Assembly: GCF_022601735.1 (NCBI RefSeq)
Contig: NZ_JAKUMM010000002.1
Span: 186,001 to 250,000, forward strand
Origin: Atopomonas sediminilitoris
GTDB lineage: Bacteria > Pseudomonadota > Gammaproteobacteria > Pseudomonadales > Pseudomonadaceae
Reading direction: 5' to 3'
Length of the DNA: 64,000 nt
The notes beneath the pieces are model-generated. The model was given only the letters and a program-made list of their open reading frames with translations. It made no database searches and had not been told where the DNA came from. The translations under genes and the position numbers were made by a program. Positions 9,264 to 18,871 of the stretch are shown one piece after another (positions within the stretch are counted from its first letter, which is position 1; each line of letters opens with the position of its first letter).

Positions 9264-9731
9264 TTAGGTGCTGGCGCCGGGTTTCAGCGGATGCACGGTC
9301 AGAATCACCCCGTTGATCGCGGTGACTTTAACCGTCGCGCCTTGCGGCAGGTCCGGGCCTGCGACCAGCCAGAGCGTGTCACCGGCCTTGATTTTGCCGC
9401 GGCCTTCGACGATGGCCTCGTGCACGGTAAAGGTGCGCCCGACCAGTTCACTGCCGCGCTGATTGAGCCCCGGCTGTTCGCTGACGGTGGGTTTGGCTTT
9501 TTGCTGACGCCACCACAATACGCCGGCCAATACCGACAAGGCGCTGAACAACAGAAATTGGCCGCGCCAGTCCAGCGCGGGGAATAGCCACGTCAGCACG
9601 CCGACGAAGGCGGCGGCTAGGCCTAGCCACAGAAAATAACCGCCAGTGCCAAACACTTCGACAATCAACAGCAAGGTGCCAAAGCCCAGCCAATCCCAAA
9701 AAGTCAGGTCTGTCAGGTAATCCCACAGCAT
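9264..9731 (-). CDS. NfeD family membrane protein
   Basis: A 155-residue protein with two to three N-terminal hydrophobic segments (about residues 15-75) and a C-terminal OB-fold domain (GRTFTVHEAIVEGRGKIKAGDTLWLVAGPDLPQGATVKVTAI split across ~93-145), the NfeDb pattern. NfeD proteins pair with SPFH/stomatin proteins in membrane microdomains, and the SPFH gene lies 3 bp upstream in the same operon. Confidence 0.9.
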   Translation of the reverse strand: MLWDYLTDLTFWDWLGFGTLLLIVEVFGTGGYFLWLGLAAAFVGVLTWLFPALDWRGQFLLFSALSVLAGVLWWRQQKAKPTVSEQPGLNQRGSELVGRTFTVHEAIVEGRGKIKAGDTLWLVAGPDLPQGATVKVTAINGVILTVHPLKPGAST

Positions 9732-9734
9732 GGC

Positions 9735-10652
9735 TTAGCCCTTCTGGCCAAAGGTTTCTTTGACAATCTCGCCGATCCCGCCCAGCGTGCCGACTAACTG
9801 GCTGGACTCCAGCGGCATCAAGATCACCTTGCTGTTGTCCGCCGCCGCCAGCTCGCCCAAGGCTTCGACGTACTTTTGCGCGATGAAGTAGTTAATCGCC
9901 TGCAAGTTACCGCCGGCAATGGCCTCCGACACCATTTGCGTGGCCTTGGCTTCGGCTTCGGCCGCGCGCTCGCGGGCTTCGGCTTCAAGGAAGGCGGCTT
10001 GGCGCTCGCCCTCGGCATCCAGAATTTGCGCTTGCTTCTTACCTTCAGCCGTCAAGATGGCCGCTTGGCGCAGGCCTTCGGCTTCTAGGATGTGGGCGCG
10101 CTTTAAGCGCTCGGCCTTCATCTGGCTGGCCATGGCCGCGACCAAGTCGGCCGGTGGCGAGATGTCTTTGATCTCAATGCGGGTGACTTTCACGCCCCAC
10201 GGGGTGGTGGCTTCGTCCACGGTCTTGAGCAGGCGCTCGTTGATCGAGTCGCGTTGGCTCAGCATCTGATCCAGCTCCATCGAGCCGAGCACGGTACGGA
10301 TGTTGGTCATGACCAAGTTGCGGATGGCGTATTCCAGCTCGCTGACTTCGTAAGCGGCCTGCGCGGCGTTGACCACTTGGTAGAAGCACACGGCGTCGAT
10401 CTGCACGATGGCGTTGTCAGCACTGATGGCCTCTTGCGGCGGAATGTCCAGCACGCGCTCCATCATGTTGATCTTGTGGCCGATGCGATCCATCACCGGG
10501 ATAATGATGTTCAGCCCGGGCTTGAGTGTGTTGGTGAAGCGGCCAAAGCGCTCGACCGTCCATTGGTAGCCTTGCGGCACCACTTTGAAGCCCATAAAGA
10601 CGATGGCTACGGCCAAGCCAACGATCAATAAAACAACGCCACCAATATCCAT
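9735..10652 (-). CDS. SPFH domain protein (paraslipin/QmcA-like)
   Basis: A 305-residue stomatin/prohibitin-like protein: one N-terminal membrane segment ([17 protein letters not shown], ~residues 5-21), an SPFH domain to ~residue 190 ([32 protein letters not shown]), then an Ala/Glu-rich coiled coil ([20 protein letters not shown]) and a short C-terminal tail. The family forms oligomers in the inner membrane and is linked to protease control and envelope stress. Operon partner of the NfeD gene. Confidence 0.93.
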   Translation of the reverse strand: MDIGGVVLLIVGLAVAIVFMGFKVVPQGYQWTVERFGRFTNTLKPGLNIIIPVMDRIGHKINMMERVLDIPPQEAISADNAIVQIDAVCFYQVVNAAQAAYEVSELEYAIRNLVMTNIRTVLGSMELDQMLSQRDSINERLLKTVDEATTPWGVKVTRIEIKDISPPADLVAAMASQMKAERLKRAHILEAEGLRQAAILTAEGKKQAQILDAEGERQAAFLEAEARERAAEAEAKATQMVSEAIAGGNLQAINYFIAQKYVEALGELAAADNSKVILMPLESSQLVGTLGGIGEIVKETFGQKG

Positions 10653-10673
10653 GTGTTTACTCCGTGAGTGTCA

Positions 10674-12215
10674 TTAGTTAACTGCGCGCACAGCTTTGAG
10701 CGCGCGCAGAATCTTAGCATCATGGCCGTAGCTGTCGGGGTACCAGATCACGTGCTGTTGGGCGTCGATTTCGACGGTCCAGTAGGCCATCAGCAACGGG
10801 ATATGACCGTTGAGACGGTATTCGTAGGTGTCGCCGGCGGCGATCAGCGTTTGCACACGCGCAAGCTCGGCTTCGCTTAACAGATGCTCGGCTAAGCGGT
10901 CGACCGCTTCGATGCGCACACAGCCAGAGCTAAACGTGCGCGGCGATTTGCTGAAGAGGTTTTGACTGGGGGTGTCGTGCAGGTACACCGAGAAGGGATT
11001 GGCAAAGCGCAGGGCCAAATGGCCGAGTGGGTTTTTCGGCCCCGGCGGTTGGCGCAGCATGATGCCGCCTGGGCGTTGCCAGTCGATCGTGTGCGGGTCG
11101 AGAACTTGGCCTTGGAAGTCGAGCACTTGCAAACCTTCTTGCTCGAGGTAGGCAAGGTCGGCGCGAATCTTCGGCAGCTTGTCTTTCTTCAGGATGGTCG
11201 GTGGAATCGTCCAGCTGGGGTTTAAGGTCAGGCGCGACAGGCGCGACTTTAACAGGGGCGTTGGGCGCTCAGGGCGGCCTACTTGGGTGCGGGTTTGCCA
11301 CACCGGTTGGCCGTCTTGGTACAGATGCAGTTCGGCGGCGGCAACGTTAATCAACAGCCCGTTTGGCTCTAACCAGTGGCGTAACCAGCGCAGGCGCTCC
11401 AGCGCGACTTGCAGCTGCTCGCGCTGTTGGCGCGGGTGGATATTTAACGCGCGCAACGTAGCAGGGCCGATCAGGCCGTCGGGGCTTAAGCCGTGCTCGC
11501 TTTGAAAGCGCTCCACGGCCTGCAAGAGCGGCAAGTCATAGTGCTCGGGAATGCTGCTCGGTTCGGCGGCGAGATGGCCGCTGGCGCTTAAACGGGCGCG
11601 CAATTGTGGGACGCGGGCATCATGGCTGTTAGGGCGCAGCAGTGCGCCGGCCGCCACGGATGGCCACTCGGCCAGCGGCTGCTGCCTGTGCTTCGCATAG
11701 TGCTGGCGCAGGGCTTGGTACTGTGCGGTGCTTGGGCGCGCGGCGGCGAAGGCGGCGTTTAAGTCACCAAGGTGCTGCCGTGCCAGTTGCAGTAGCTGCT
11801 GATTGAGGCTGCTAGCCTCGGGCGGGTTATTGCTCCAGATCGGTTCCAGCTCGGCTTGCGCTAGGCGGCCTTGATACAGGTGGGTGAGGGCGCGCAGGTA
11901 CTGCCGGCTGAAATCCAGCTCGTGGCAGTCCAAGCCTTGTGGCGCGGTACTCGGCAACGGGTAATGTTCGGGGTTGAGGGCGTCGTCGGCTAAGGCGGTC
12001 AGTTGATCCGCCAATGCCTGTTGTTGCTGGGGCGCCAGCCACTGCGGTTGGTGGTTGAGCGGCAGATAGAAGGCTTGCAGTTGTGTGCGGTCATCGGCGC
12101 TGTGCTGGGCGCAAGAAGGCCACTGCAGGGCCTCGGCATGGCTGACCAATGGCAGACTCAGGGTGAGCATGCTCAGGTAAACTGCTGTTTTTTTGATCAA
12201 TGTATCAGGCTCCAT
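10674..12215 (-). CDS. L,D-transpeptidase, YcbB/LdtD type
   Basis: A 513-residue exported peptidoglycan L,D-transpeptidase. It has an N-terminal signal peptide, a long scaffold domain, a peptidoglycan-binding motif (LLQAVERFQSEHGLSPDGLIGP, ~residues 228-250, shown in part), and a C-terminal YkuD domain with HDTPSQNLF and FSSGCVRIE, where Cys is the nucleophile (~residue 430). These enzymes make 3-3 crosslinks. The ATG at 12215 is assigned, but a TTG at 12200 (then IKKTAVYL) has TGGAG nine bases upstream and would give a neater signal peptide. Divergent from a second YkuD-type gene. Confidence 0.9.
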   Translation of the reverse strand: MEPDTLIKKTAVYLSMLTLSLPLVSHAEALQWPSCAQHSADDRTQLQAFYLPLNHQPQWLAPQQQQALADQLTALADDALNPEHYPLPSTAPQGLDCHELDFSRQYLRALTHLYQGRLAQAELEPIWSNNPPEASSLNQQLLQLARQHLGDLNAAFAAARPSTAQYQALRQHYAKHRQQPLAEWPSVAAGALLRPNSHDARVPQLRARLSASGHLAAEPSSIPEHYDLPLLQAVERFQSEHGLSPDGLIGPATLRALNIHPRQQREQLQVALERLRWLRHWLEPNGLLINVAAAELHLYQDGQPVWQTRTQVGRPERPTPLLKSRLSRLTLNPSWTIPPTILKKDKLPKIRADLAYLEQEGLQVLDFQGQVLDPHTIDWQRPGGIMLRQPPGPKNPLGHLALRFANPFSVYLHDTPSQNLFSKSPRTFSSGCVRIEAVDRLAEHLLSEAELARVQTLIAAGDTYEYRLNGHIPLLMAYWTVEIDAQQHVIWYPDSYGHDAKILRALKAVRAVN

Positions 12216-12326
12216 ATCACGGTCAGGCTATCCTTGGCGCAGAGCATTGCACTGTATAAGACCAAACAAGTATAGGCAGGCCACCGTGATTCACGACAAG
12301 AGGTCGTAGAGCTTGGGGGGAGTGGT

Positions 12327-13034
12327 ATGGGTGTTGTTAGCGCTTGGGTTCGCCGTGCGAGCCTAGCTTTAGTGTGTAGTGTCAGCTGGCCGGCGTGGGC
12401 TGATCCCTCATTATTTCAATCGTTGGCGCAGCGCGCGCCGCAACTCGATCGGCAAGCATTACGCCACGCCTTAGCGGCGATGCAGTGTGCGGTAAACCAT
12501 GGTGCTAAGCCGTCGCAACGCTTGGCGGTGATCGACTACTCACGGCCCTCCACAGAAAAACGCCTGTATATCTTCGATTTAAAGCGCCAGCGCTTGTTGC
12601 TGCGTGACTATGTGGCGCACGGCAAGGCTTCGGGTGAAAACCTGGCGACGCGCTTTTCTAATCGGGTGAACTCACATCAAACCAGCTTGGGTTTGTTTTT
12701 GGGCGCCGAAAGCTATCGCGGCAAGCATGGTTATTCGCTGCGCATGGATGGCCTTGAGCCCGGCGTGAACGACCGTGCGCGTGAGCGTGCCATCGTGATC
12801 CACGGTGCGGACTACGTGAATCCGCGCTGGATTCCCAAGCAAGGTCGCATCGGTCGCAGCTTAGGTTGCCCTGCGGTGCGCCAAGGCGTTGCTCGACAAG
12901 TGGTGGATCAGCTTAAAGGCGGCCAGTTTGTGTTTGCTTGGCACGCCTCGCGTAGCTGGCAGCAGGCCTCGGCGTATTTGAACTGCCGCCCCGCGCAAAT
13001 GGCGCAAGCCCGCCGCTTATTGCCTGAGGGCTAA
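12327..13034 (+). CDS. Exported murein L,D-transpeptidase catalytic domain (YkuD_2) protein
   Basis: A 235-residue protein with a signal peptide (RASLALVCSVSWPAWA, cleavage near residue 25). Its core is the YkuD_2 family pattern: FDLKRQRLL, VAHGKASGEN, AIVIHGADYVN (His), and GRSLGCPAV (likely Cys nucleophile near residue 185). The enzyme class is L,D-transpeptidase/carboxypeptidase-like, acting in the periplasm on peptidoglycan peptides. It faces away from the LdtD-like gene across 111 bp. Confidence 0.87.
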   Translation: MGVVSAWVRRASLALVCSVSWPAWADPSLFQSLAQRAPQLDRQALRHALAAMQCAVNHGAKPSQRLAVIDYSRPSTEKRLYIFDLKRQRLLLRDYVAHGKASGENLATRFSNRVNSHQTSLGLFLGAESYRGKHGYSLRMDGLEPGVNDRARERAIVIHGADYVNPRWIPKQGRIGRSLGCPAVRQGVARQVVDQLKGGQFVFAWHASRSWQQASAYLNCRPAQMAQARRLLPEG

Positions 13035-13042
13035 GCTGAGAG

Positions 13043-14764
13043 CTAGGGCAGTGCGGTGGCGTTTTGCCCGTTCGCGCAGAACACGCAATTACGCCCCGCG
13101 GCTTTAGCTGCGTACAACTGCTGATCGGCGGCGTTGATCAGGCTGTCTAGGTGGGCGTGTTGGTCTTTTTGGCAGACACCAAAGCTTGCGCTGATCTCCA
13201 AGCCAGCAGGCTTGAGCCGTTCGACGGCACGGCGCAGGCGCTCGGCCAGTTGCTGGGCTTGTTGGGCGCTGGTTTCTGGCAGCAGCAGCAAGAACTCCTC
13301 CCCGCCCCAGCGCACGCTTAAATCGCCGTGTCGGGCCATGTCTTGCAGCAGGCTGCTTAAGGCGATTAAGACTAAATCGCCGGTGGCGTGACTGTGCTGG
13401 TCATTGATCTCTTTGAAGTTGTCGATATCCAGCATGATCACCGACAGGGGGCGACGGTTGCGCAGTGCGGTGCTCCACAGGCTGTCGCTAAATTCAAAAA
13501 AAGCCCGGCGGTTGAGTAGGCCCGTGAGCGGGTCGGTACGCGCCATGTGCTCGGCTTGTAGACGCGCCACTTGATGTTGGCGCATTTGATAGGCCAGCGC
13601 CAAAGCCAGCAAAGTGGCCTCGATCAAGATGCCGATTTCGATGGCGTGGAAGGTCAACGGGGTAAAGGGCAGCACGCCCCAGACCGCTAAATTGGTGGTG
13701 GCGGTGCCGAGCATGCCAAACGCGGCGGCAGCCAAGAAGTAGCGCGCGGCGAGCAAGCCTTTGCTCAGCATCAACAAGCCCAGCAGCACCATGATTAAGG
13801 GGAAGGTGCCCAGCGCGGGGAAGGTGACGTATTGCACCAGTATGGGCTCTTGCGCAATGCACAGCAGCACAACGCAGAGAACAATGCTGTTGGTCATCCA
13901 GCTCAAGCTACGGTCGAGTGTGGGGTAGTGGCTTTTCAGGTCTAAGAAGTGTCGCGCAAAGTGCAAGCCGGTCCACACCATGCTGATCATGAACAGCGCA
14001 ATGCCGTAACGCAGCAGGTAAAACGAGTCCGTGCCCAGCCAGCTGTTGCTGTGACCGGTGTAGGTGAGGTTGAGCAAAATAAACGAGGCCAAAAACAGCG
14101 AGTAATTCAGGCTGTTGCGATCGCGCAGGCCACTGTAGAGCATCACATTAAAGGCGATCAGTGCGAGCAAATAACCGTACAGCCCGCCTTGGCTGTAGTG
14201 AACCCAGGTGCTTATCAATTGCCGCTGGCTGTCATCCAGTAAGCGCAGCATCAGGGGGTGGGTGCCGTTGTTGTGCAGGCGGATGTACAGCGCGCTGGGC
14301 CCCGGCGGCACGCTTAGCTCGACCAGAAAGCCTTGCCCGGCAACGGCTTTTTGGTAGCTGGGCTCAGCGCTGCCAGCGGTCACGGCTTGCAGCACTTGTT
14401 GCTCGTGGATGAGGTACACGTCGGCGCGGTTAAGCCAAATGGGGCCTAACTCTAAGGTGCGCGTGAGGGTGATTGTGCTGGAGTTGTTAAGGTCTAAAGA
14501 CACCCAGTGGGCCGGCGGGGCAATGCCCAAGTGCAGGATGCTGGCATCGCTGCGCAAAAATTGGCCGTCTTGGTGGGCGGCCATGGCGTCGCTCAGGCTG
14601 AATGATTTGCCTACGGGCTCAAACAGATAATGCAGCTGTTGGCCAAGGTGCTCATAACTGGGCTGCGTGAGGTCGACAGCGCTTTGCGCTGGCGTGCCAA
14701 GCACCAGAAGGGGCAGCGAAAGCAAAAGTGCTAACACGTAGCGCAGTAGCGCAGTCCATTTCAC
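13043..14764 (-). CDS. Membrane diguanylate cyclase with 7TMR-DISM sensor
   Basis: A 573-residue protein. A signal peptide (~1-29) leads to a periplasmic 7TMR-DISMED2-like beta domain (~35-170), then about seven membrane helices (~185-395), a short linker, and a GGDEF domain (~405-565). The active site reads RWGGEEFLLLLPE, so cyclase activity is expected, and the inhibitory I-site RxxD (RHGD) sits exactly five residues before GGEEF, so product inhibition by c-di-GMP is likely. The periplasmic domain often binds carbohydrates or similar ligands. Monocistronic; convergent with the YkuD_2 gene, 8 bp apart. Confidence 0.93.
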   Translation of the reverse strand: MKWTALLRYVLALLLSLPLLVLGTPAQSAVDLTQPSYEHLGQQLHYLFEPVGKSFSLSDAMAAHQDGQFLRSDASILHLGIAPPAHWVSLDLNNSSTITLTRTLELGPIWLNRADVYLIHEQQVLQAVTAGSAEPSYQKAVAGQGFLVELSVPPGPSALYIRLHNNGTHPLMLRLLDDSQRQLISTWVHYSQGGLYGYLLALIAFNVMLYSGLRDRNSLNYSLFLASFILLNLTYTGHSNSWLGTDSFYLLRYGIALFMISMVWTGLHFARHFLDLKSHYPTLDRSLSWMTNSIVLCVVLLCIAQEPILVQYVTFPALGTFPLIMVLLGLLMLSKGLLAARYFLAAAAFGMLGTATTNLAVWGVLPFTPLTFHAIEIGILIEATLLALALAYQMRQHQVARLQAEHMARTDPLTGLLNRRAFFEFSDSLWSTALRNRRPLSVIMLDIDNFKEINDQHSHATGDLVLIALSSLLQDMARHGDLSVRWGGEEFLLLLPETSAQQAQQLAERLRRAVERLKPAGLEISASFGVCQKDQHAHLDSLINAADQQLYAAKAAGRNCVFCANGQNATALP

Positions 14765-14850
14765 GAGAGGCGTCTTAGTCTGGTGGCTAAAACGTAGAGA
14801 CTAGTCGATTCTGCGCAATAAACGCCGACCTTCTGGTTTGCGCGGAGGCC

Positions 14851-16623
14851 TTAGCGCTGCTCGCTTTGCGGAGTGACCCGCAACACTTCCTCGACCGTGG
14901 TTTGTCCTGCGGCGATCTTTTGCGCACCAGCTAAGCGCAGGCTGCGCATGCCCTCTTTAAAGGCTTGGCGGCGCAGAGCGATGTGGTCGCAATCGGTGTG
15001 GATGAATTCTTTTAAGGTGTCGGTCAGCGGCATGATTTCATACACCCCGGCGCGCCCACGGTAGCCAGTGTCGCGGCATTCCACACAACCAACGGCTTGC
15101 TGTGCTTTGCTCGGCGCGGGGGACGACCACGGGCGCGTCAGTTCGTGCCAGTCGCTAGCCGGTACTTCGGTAGGGGCTTTGCAATGCGGGCACAAGGTGC
15201 GCACCAAGCGCTGAGCCATGACGCCCAGCACCGTGGCTTTGATTAAGTAAGCCGGCACGCCAAGTTCCAGTAAACGGGTGATGGCGGTGGGCGCATCGTT
15301 GGTGTGCAGGGTTGAGACCACCAAGTGACCGGTCAGCGAAGCTTGGATGGCCATTTCGGCGGTTTCTAGGTCGCGGATCTCGCCGACCATGATGATGTCC
15401 GGGTCTTGGCGCAGCAGGGCGCGCACGCCGCTGGCGAAGGTCAGATCAATATTGTGTTGCACCTGCATTTGGTTGAACGACGCTTCGATCATCTCGATCG
15501 GGTCTTCCACGGTGCAGACGTTCACTTCCGGCGTGGCCAGCTGCTTGAGGGTGGTGTACAGCGTGGTGGTTTTGCCCGAACCGGTGGGGCCAGTGACCAA
15601 AATAATGCCGTTGGGTTGGCTGGTCATGTCGGTCCAGCGACGCAGGTCGTCATTGCCAAAACCCAGCTCATGAAACCCTTTGAGCAGCACTTCGGGGTCA
15701 AAGATCCGCATCACCATCTTCTCGCCAAAAGCCGTGGGCAAGGTGGATAAGCGCAGCTCTATCTCGTTGCCGGCGGGGGTGCGGGTCTTTACGCGGCCAT
15801 CTTGTGGGCGGCGTTTTTCCGCAACGTTCATCCGCCCTAAGCTTTTTAAGCGGCTGATGGCGGCCATGGTGACGTTGGAGGGGAACTCATAAACATTGTG
15901 CAAAACGCCGTCGATCCGAAAACGTACCAAGCCGATCTCGCGGCGCGGCTCAATGTGGATATCACTGGCGCGTTGTTGGAAGGCGTACTGGAACAGCCAA
16001 TCGACAATGGTGACGATGTGCGCGTCGTTGGCATCGGGGTCGGCGCCGAGCTGTAACAGTTGCTCGAAGTTGCCCACGCCGCTGATCTTTTGATCGACGG
16101 CACCGGCGCCTGAGACTGAGTTGGCGACGCGGTAGAACTCTTTGGTGAAGCGCTCAAGATCCTGCGGGTTGACCACCACGCGCTGGATTTCGCGCTTGAG
16201 CACGTGGCGCAAGTTGCTTTCCCAGCCGCTGGTCCAAGGCTCGCAGCTGGCAATGGTGACGGTTTCGGCGTCGGTGGCCACGGCCAAAATCTTGTGGCGC
16301 TGGGCAAAGGCGTACGACATCAAGGGGGTCACCGCCGCGACATTGACCTTGAGGGGGTCGATGCGCAAATACGGTTGTCCCGCTTGCTCGGCCAGCCATT
16401 GGCTGAGGGTTTCCAGATCCAGCTTTTTGCCCGGCCGTTTGGGGTCGGGCAGTTCTTGGCTGGCGAGGAAGTCCAGCGGATGCTGCTTATTGGTGAAGGC
16501 GCTGCGGCGAATGGCCAAGCAATGCTCGGCCGCCGCTTGAGTGACCCGCTCTTGACGCACCAAGTCGCGCAAAATGTCGGCTAAATCGACGGCACGATCT
16601 TGGGTTGGCGTCGCTGCGTTCAT
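14851..16623 (-). CDS. GspE/PulE/PilB family secretion ATPase
   Basis: A ~590-residue type II/IV secretion-type ATPase. The N-terminal MshEN/GspE-like domain is ~60-150. The ATPase core has Walker A GPTGSGKTTT (~residue 345), Asp box, Walker B DPDIIMVGEIRD, His box TGHLVVSTLHTNDA, and a C-terminal tetracysteine zinc module CPHC...CVEC. The start at 16623 (MNAATP) is chosen because AGGAAG lies 7 bases upstream; an ATG two codons earlier has the site too close. No inner-membrane platform, pilin or secretin gene is nearby, so it is an orphan ATPase whose partners are elsewhere. Confidence 0.9.
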   Translation of the reverse strand: MNAATPTQDRAVDLADILRDLVRQERVTQAAAEHCLAIRRSAFTNKQHPLDFLASQELPDPKRPGKKLDLETLSQWLAEQAGQPYLRIDPLKVNVAAVTPLMSYAFAQRHKILAVATDAETVTIASCEPWTSGWESNLRHVLKREIQRVVVNPQDLERFTKEFYRVANSVSGAGAVDQKISGVGNFEQLLQLGADPDANDAHIVTIVDWLFQYAFQQRASDIHIEPRREIGLVRFRIDGVLHNVYEFPSNVTMAAISRLKSLGRMNVAEKRRPQDGRVKTRTPAGNEIELRLSTLPTAFGEKMVMRIFDPEVLLKGFHELGFGNDDLRRWTDMTSQPNGIILVTGPTGSGKTTTLYTTLKQLATPEVNVCTVEDPIEMIEASFNQMQVQHNIDLTFASGVRALLRQDPDIIMVGEIRDLETAEMAIQASLTGHLVVSTLHTNDAPTAITRLLELGVPAYLIKATVLGVMAQRLVRTLCPHCKAPTEVPASDWHELTRPWSSPAPSKAQQAVGCVECRDTGYRGRAGVYEIMPLTDTLKEFIHTDCDHIALRRQAFKEGMRSLRLAGAQKIAAGQTTVEEVLRVTPQSEQR

Positions 16624-16686
16624 GGTCATACTTCCTGTGTCTTACCGTATGCGTTGGACAGGGTGTGCTGGGTGCTCTGCTTGAGT

Positions 16687-18054
16687 TTAACGGGTCAACT
16701 CGCGCCATGCCTTGAGGGTACGCACAGTATGCGCTTGGTGACTGCAGGCCGCCAAACTGTCCTCGGTGGTGGCCTGCGCGAAGTAACGCAGCTTGTTGAG
16801 CTCGCCATAGAAGCGGTCGACTTCGCTGAGTTCGGTCAGCTGGCGCGCGTGCTCTAGCCACAAACACAGGCGCGACAGGCGCGGCGTGTGCTCGCGGATG
16901 CAGGCGGGGTCTTGCTCGGCGAGCATCAGGGCTTTGCTGAGGCCTTGGGCATCGTCTTTGAGCTGGTGCAGTAACCAGTTGCCGAAGGCGACTTGGCCGA
17001 GTTTGTTGCCTTTATCGTTGCGCTCGCTTTGCCAGCCACGGGTGATCAGCAAATGCGCCAGATTCAGCGACAGTTGGCCCCAGCGGCATTGCTCTAGCTC
17101 TGCGGCAAACTGCGCCGGTGCAGCATCACGCACGGCTTGCTCGCTGTAGCCTGCGACCGCGCGCGGCTGCCATATATCGAGCAGGGCGTCGAGGGTCAGG
17201 CGCAACGCGCGGGTGCTGCTGCGCGGGGTGGCTTGGCCAGGGCTGGAAAGCAGCGCGCGCAGTTGCAGCAGTTGCTCGACCCATTGCTCCAGTAGTTTCC
17301 AGTGACCATTAAACCGGTATTGCTCAGCCAAGCGTTGGCTACTGCCGAGCAGCTGCCAGCCGAGCGCGGCAAACACCTCGTCGAGGGTTTGGGTGCTGCT
17401 CAGCTGCGCCTGCGGCAAGCGCAAGGTGTAGCTGTCGGCATCAAACAAGCGATAGCCGCGCTCGGCTTTGCTGATGTCGCAGGGCATCAGGGCGACGTCG
17501 GCGGCCAGCTCGCATGCCAGCTCCAGCAGCGCGCTCGGCTCGCCTTGGCGCAGCTCTAACTCTAATTCGCAGATCGGCTCTTGCTGCTCACCGGCGACCA
17601 CTTGGCCCTGATCCAAGGCGGCTTCAACCACGGCTTTTTGCTTGCCACGGCCCCACGCCAGCTCGGCTTTGTCGCGCATGAAGTTGGTGGTGAACAACGG
17701 CGCCAGTTTGCTTTTGTCCAGCTTGGCCAGTTCTTGCGGCCAGCAGCTGTCATCCAGTTTGCTGTGATCCAGCGCGTTGCTCGACAGCGGCCAATCCCAC
17801 TCATGCCGCTCGGAAAGACCGGCTACGCTCTGACCACGGGTTTTCAGCGTTTGGATGAATTGTTCACCGTCTTTGCGCACCCGCAAAGCGACTTTGCTTT
17901 GGGCTAACTCGCGCTTAGGCGTGTCGTAATACTGATTGAGCAGTTCGCTGTGTTGCCAGCCGCTTTTATTGCGCTTTTTCAGCAAAGGATGCTGGCGCAG
18001 ACGCTCAAGGGTGGCAGGGCTGACGCGTAGTTTGATTTCGATTTCGTTGAACAT
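16687..18054 (-). CDS. CYTH and CHAD domain protein (inorganic triphosphatase-like)
   Basis: A 455-residue protein. The CYTH domain (1-~205) starts with the diagnostic ExExK motif (EIEIK, residues 4-8) and contains the alternating charged strands ELELELRQG and ALRVRKDG that line the triphosphate tunnel. The C-terminal ~220 residues are a helical CHAD domain with conserved His/Arg (HTPRLSRLCLWLEHAR, HQAHTVRTLKAW) thought to bind polyphosphate. The predicted activity is tripolyphosphatase. It is divergent from the phosphate-transport genes, a sensible neighbourhood. Confidence 0.92.
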   Translation of the reverse strand: MFNEIEIKLRVSPATLERLRQHPLLKKRNKSGWQHSELLNQYYDTPKRELAQSKVALRVRKDGEQFIQTLKTRGQSVAGLSERHEWDWPLSSNALDHSKLDDSCWPQELAKLDKSKLAPLFTTNFMRDKAELAWGRGKQKAVVEAALDQGQVVAGEQQEPICELELELRQGEPSALLELACELAADVALMPCDISKAERGYRLFDADSYTLRLPQAQLSSTQTLDEVFAALGWQLLGSSQRLAEQYRFNGHWKLLEQWVEQLLQLRALLSSPGQATPRSSTRALRLTLDALLDIWQPRAVAGYSEQAVRDAAPAQFAAELEQCRWGQLSLNLAHLLITRGWQSERNDKGNKLGQVAFGNWLLHQLKDDAQGLSKALMLAEQDPACIREHTPRLSRLCLWLEHARQLTELSEVDRFYGELNKLRYFAQATTEDSLAACSHQAHTVRTLKAWRELTR

Positions 18055-18158
18055 GGCTCACTCGGCCCAATGCTGGGTGTGACAAACAGATGACAGAAAC
18101 TAGCAGTGCAGGAGTATGAACCCTATACTGCCGCGAAATTTTTACGGGGTGTTACCGT

Positions 18159-18836
18159 ATGCCGACTAAATCGTTGATGGGCCTGTTTGGCCGCTCTCCC
18201 ATTGGCCCGATGCAAGATCACATCGTCAAAGCGCACGAGTGTTCTAGTCGCTTGGTGCCGTTCTTTGCCGCTGCGTGCGCCGGTGATTGGGAGCAGGCTG
18301 CCGTGATCCAGAAAGAAATGTCTTTGCTGGAACACGAGGCGGACAAGCTGAAAAAAGATGTGCGTCTGCACTTGCCCAAAAGCTTGTTCTTGCCGGTGCC
18401 GCGCTCGGACTTACTTGAGCTGCTCAGTGTACAGGACAAGGTCGCCAACCGCGCCAAGGATATCTCGGGCCTCATGCTGGGTCGGCAGATGGCTATCCCT
18501 GAAGCCTTGCAGCCGCTGATGACGCGCTACGTGCAACGCAGCGTGGATGCCAGCGAGCAAGCCAAGAAAGCCGTGCAAGAGCTGGACGAGCTGCTGGAAA
18601 GCGGTTTTGCCGGTCGCGAAGCGCAGCTGGTGGAAACCCTGATTGAAGAACTTGGCCAAATCGAAAACGACACCGACACCCTGCAAGTTGAAGTGCGCCA
18701 GCAGCTGTTCCAACTGGAAAAGCAACTGCCGCCGGTGGACGTCATGTTCCTGTACCAAGTAATTGACTGGATTGGCGATGTGGCCGACCGCGCGCAGCGC
18801 GTGGGCAATCGTCTGGAACAATTGCTGGCGCGCTAA
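18159..18836 (+). CDS. DUF47/TIGR00153 family PhoU-like protein
   Basis: A 225-residue helical protein of the TIGR00153 family, distantly PhoU-like. Helical segments carry HEADKLKKDVRLHLPKS and the C-terminal DWIGDVADRAQRVGNRLEQLL. Members sit immediately upstream of pit transporter genes and are thought to regulate them. Here the pit gene starts 35 bp downstream, so they are almost certainly cotranscribed. Size is normal for the family. Confidence 0.92.
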   Translation: MPTKSLMGLFGRSPIGPMQDHIVKAHECSSRLVPFFAAACAGDWEQAAVIQKEMSLLEHEADKLKKDVRLHLPKSLFLPVPRSDLLELLSVQDKVANRAKDISGLMLGRQMAIPEALQPLMTRYVQRSVDASEQAKKAVQELDELLESGFAGREAQLVETLIEELGQIENDTDTLQVEVRQQLFQLEKQLPPVDVMFLYQVIDWIGDVADRAQRVGNRLEQLLAR

Positions 18837-18871
18837 GCCGGTAGTCAAGACCAACTAACGAGAGTTACCTA

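Noticed and set aside
18078..18100. Possible Pho box between CYTH/CHAD and the phosphate genes
   Set aside because: TGTGACA and ATGACAG are similar and about one turn apart, but they match the Pho-box consensus poorly and point to no clear promoter.
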